From Laspinema sp. D2d (GTDB lineage: Bacteria; Cyanobacteriota; Cyanobacteriia; Cyanobacteriales; Laspinemataceae): a stretch of 64,000 nucleotides of DNA. The stretch is taken from NCBI RefSeq assembly GCF_025370755.1, contig NZ_JAMXFC010000034.1, positions 1-64,000 of the forward strand, given 5' to 3'. The notes under the pieces are model-generated. The model did no database searches and had not been told where the DNA came from. It saw only the letters and a program-made list of their open reading frames with translations. Below, piece after piece: positions 62,601 to 64,000 of the stretch; within the stretch, counting starts at the first letter, position 1; every line of letters begins with the position of its first letter. The translations under genes and the position numbers were made by a program.

Positions 62601-64000
62601 CAATAGCCGGTTTGCATGACGGTGGGAATCGCCACCTTTTGATATTGCACCTTGGTTTCTGGGGTCAGGTAGTCAGACATTTCGGTTTGATAGACCTGTT
62701 CGAGGGAATCGAGTCCCACTCGCAGGCGACCGGCTTCGTTGATATAAATGGCTTTGCCTTCTAAACTCGCCATCCCGATAAAGTCTTTGCTGTTCTCAAC
62801 AAGGGCGACAAATTTGCGGCGTTCTTCATCGGCTTGTTTGCGATCGGTGATGTCGGTATGGGAACCTGTCATGCGGATAGGGTTTCCGGCTTCGTCCCAC
62901 TGGGCTTGACCCCGAGTCAAAATCCATTTATATCCCCCGTCTTCGCACCGAACCCGATGTTCTTGGGAGTAGGAGGGGGCCGTTTGATCTAAATGGGCTT
63001 GCATGGCGTGGCGGCAGGTTTCCAGGTCATCAGGATGAATGCGACTTTCCCAGGCTTGAAAGGGATGAAACTGGTCCTGGGACTCATATCCGAGCATTTC
63101 CTGACCGCGAGCAGAAAGGAAGACCCGATCGCTTTTCAGGTCCCAGTCCCAGATGCCATCGGAAGTCCCTTTGATGGCAAGTTGCCACCGTTCTTCACTC
63201 CGGCGCAAAGCAGCTTCCGTTTTTTGGCGTTCGCTGATTTCTGCTTGCAGGCTGTTGAGGGTTTCCGATAGCTCGTGGGTGCGTTCTTGGACTCGGCGTT
63301 CTAATTCATCATTGGCGCTTTTCAAAGCGTCCTCGGCCCATTTGCGTTGCAGTTCGGCAGCGGCGCGGGAGGCAAAGACGCTGAGAATGGCGTTAGCTTC
63401 CGGTTCTATTTCTAGGGGTTGGTCATGGAGAATGCAGAGGTTGCCAATAGGCTGGTTCTGGGGGTCGAAGAGGGGAACGCCCAAATAGCCCACGGCATTG
63501 AGGGTGGCAAGGGCTGGGGCGTCGGGGAATAAGTCCTGGAGGCGATCGGGGTAATGGCAGAGTCGGCCTTCCTCGATGACGACTTCACAAGGGGTATGGC
63601 ACAGTTCATACTCGAAGTTGTCCCAGAGGCGATCGCCACACCAGAAGGCTAGGGTTTTTAATGTTTTCTTTTGGGTCCCTTCTAGTTGGGACAGCAACAC
63701 ATAGGGGACTCCTAGGGCGGTTGCTAGATGTTGCACCAACACCGGGAAGAATTCTTCTCCGGTGACCGCTGCGGTCCCAGAAATGATGTTCTGTAGGGCT
63801 TTTTCAGCTTGTTTACGGGCGGTGATATCCTGGATGGCGACCACGGCCCCAAGGTTCTCTCCCTGGGCATTGACGAGGGCTTGTCCATTGGCGACTAGAA
63901 TGCGCTTTTTGCCCTGTTTGGGCAGAATTTCCATTTCCTGCTCACAGACTCGTTCTCCCTGCCATGCTCGATACAGGGGGGTCTGTGCAATGGGCATGGG
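59693..64000 (-). CDS. Multi-PAS hybrid histidine kinase with two REC domains and Hpt (5' end outside window)
   Basis: At least 1434 residues are visible. The frame is still inside a PAS domain at the window edge (AWQGERVCEQEMEIL), so the ATG at 63997 is not the true start. Order: partial PAS, GAF (about 70-215), coiled coil (RVQERTHELSETL), four PAS domains (about 270-770), HisKA with NMSHEIRTPMNGV (about 780-850), HATPase (about 890-1005), an atypical receiver (LLVMDANATSRQM), a canonical receiver (ILLVEDTP, LMDCLMPVLDGY) and Hpt (RRAHQLKGGSATV). It is soluble in the visible part. Its stop codon is 5 bases from the converging stop of the REC-EAL gene, so the two overlap in transcript ends. 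The signal is unknown; GAF and PAS imply an internal cue. Confidence 0.92.
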   Translation of the reverse strand, partial: PMPIAQTPLYRAWQGERVCEQEMEILPKQGKKRILVANGQALVNAQGENLGAVVAIQDITARKQAEKALQNIISGTAAVTGEEFFPVLVQHLATALGVPYVLLSQLEGTQKKTLKTLAFWCGDRLWDNFEYELCHTPCEVVIEEGRLCHYPDRLQDLFPDAPALATLNAVGYLGVPLFDPQNQPIGNLCILHDQPLEIEPEANAILSVFASRAAAELQRKWAEDALKSANDELERRVQERTHELSETLNSLQAEISERQKTEAALRRSEERWQLAIKGTSDGIWDWDLKSDRVFLSARGQEMLGYESQDQFHPFQAWESRIHPDDLETCRHAMQAHLDQTAPSYSQEHRVRCEDGGYKWILTRGQAQWDEAGNPIRMTGSHTDITDRKQADEERRKFVALVENSKDFIGMASLEGKAIYINEAGRLRVGLDSLEQVYQTEMSDYLTPETKVQYQKVAIPTVMQTGYWQGETKLRHFKTGQCFDMETSLFLVKHPERNEPICFATIQRDISDRKRAEAAILASENKYRSVVENLSEVIFQRDQHGYLTFLNPAWTDITGFTVAESLGQPFLSFVHPDDRPSFRKAFAALINNQQDSVRHEARFLTKEGSYRWVEVQKRLNINDQNSYIGTAGSLNDITDRKRIEQVREQERQQLRQIITNAPVAMAMFDTEMRYLAYSNCWLKDYQLEGQSLLGQSYYHQLPAPENIQAIHQGALQGAVLSRPEECFELSDGTQLYLRWAVQPWYRSEHQIGGIIIVTQVINELVQAREQALQASRMKSQFLANMSHEIRTPMNGVIGMTDLLLKTPLSSQQQDFVHTLKTSGQNLLILINDILDFSKLEAGEMRLDRIEFSLSGCLEETIDLLATQAQSKRLELLSLVESEIPPTLIGDPTRLRQVLMNLTGNALKFTDQGEVVVHASLQIQTPTTTTLYFEVRDTGIGINPRDQHKLFESFSQVDASTTRKYGGTGLGLAICKQLVTLMGGEIGVESSVGTGSCFWFTATFETAPSGVKVLPKLPSSPQNLRLLVMDANATSRQMICAYLESWHLQGEAVANSSEAIAALQTADTQGNPYSLVLIDLQNAQTDGETLAQTLISDPQFSPLKWLVMVSIHQHELVKRLLKKGAAGYLLKPIKASRLLERLTQALQGQPSGVSSSLFLREDTGRSSPVMESVKNLKILLVEDTPINQKVILNQLKILGYAADCVENGQEALDCLAEQQYDLVLMDCLMPVLDGYKTTKALRDREGSSRHTPIIAMTANAMKGDREKCVEAGMDDYISKPVDLDQLAAILHHWGETISGVPEAIPPPTPPLTLPSTSIPFEPLDEAPIDLDRLHEISRGDEEFELELLETFMEDAVVYFEDIKRYIKTQDWVELSRRAHQLKGGSATVAVLSMPNIARQIESLANQQCQEGLEELAAELEVILTRIERFIITLQKPK

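Overview
The window is chromosomal DNA from a cyanobacterium, most likely a filamentous Oscillatoriales-type species (inference). Supporting signs are very many HIP1 octamers (GCGATCGC), a Ycf34 gene, a NatFGH/BgtA-type amino acid transporter, a cyanobacteriochrome-type GAF protein, WD40 proteins linked to serine/threonine kinases, CHAT/DUF928/CHASE2 neighbours, and several large multi-domain sensors. No rRNA, CRISPR array, prophage or intact insertion sequence was seen.

Layout. 1-1.3 kb: the 3' part of a P-loop NTPase gene with a disrupted 5' end, then a 288-bp MITE-like inverted-repeat cassette. 1.3-9.5 kb: housekeeping genes (class II fructose-bisphosphate aldolase, tRNA-Lys, aldose-1-epimerase-like protein, membrane-anchored CapA-like protein, outer-membrane barrel candidate, methyltransferase, HAD hydrolase, tRNA-Ala). 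10-16.4 kb: a small conserved protein, then a polar amino acid ABC transporter locus (lipoprotein, two permeases, ATPase). Two unexpected genes sit inside that locus: a glutathionyl-hydroquinone reductase and a stand-alone GAF protein carrying both cysteine motifs of a DXCF-type cyanobacteriochrome. 16.4-18.4 kb: SemiSWEET and a radical SAM protein.

18.4-29.3 kb: an AT-rich DUF3800 gene, then a minus-strand group of two zinc-ribbon Ser/Thr kinases (one with TPRs, one fused to a WD40 propeller) and two further seven-blade WD40 proteins, a small secreted protein, and ycf34. 29.4-41.9 kb: tRNA CCA-adding enzyme/poly(A) polymerase family, a 1783-residue kinase/AAA/GAF/SpoIIE-phosphatase protein, an FAD oxidoreductase, a YaaW-like protein, an O-antigen ligase-like membrane protein, a small conserved protein and a Uma2-family nuclease.

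42-64 kb: a signalling block. A CHAT-TPR protein and a DUF928 protein precede three class III nucleotide cyclases with different sensors (CHASE2-PAS, CHASE4-HAMP, PAS/GAF), an SlyD-like FKBP, two hybrid histidine kinases ending in Hpt domains, and a REC-GGDEF-EAL protein whose GGDEF site is degenerate. One cyclase gene overlaps the hybrid kinase gene before it and the two proteins share a related N-terminal module, suggesting one input read out through both cAMP and phosphorelay. The last gene runs off the window. Period-9 minisatellites and several families of short palindromes lie between genes.

The strongest candidate for something undescribed is the transporter locus with its embedded photoreceptor-like GAF protein and quinone-linked glutathione enzyme, which could make amino acid uptake responsive to light or redox state. 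That is a hypothesis from gene order and motifs only.
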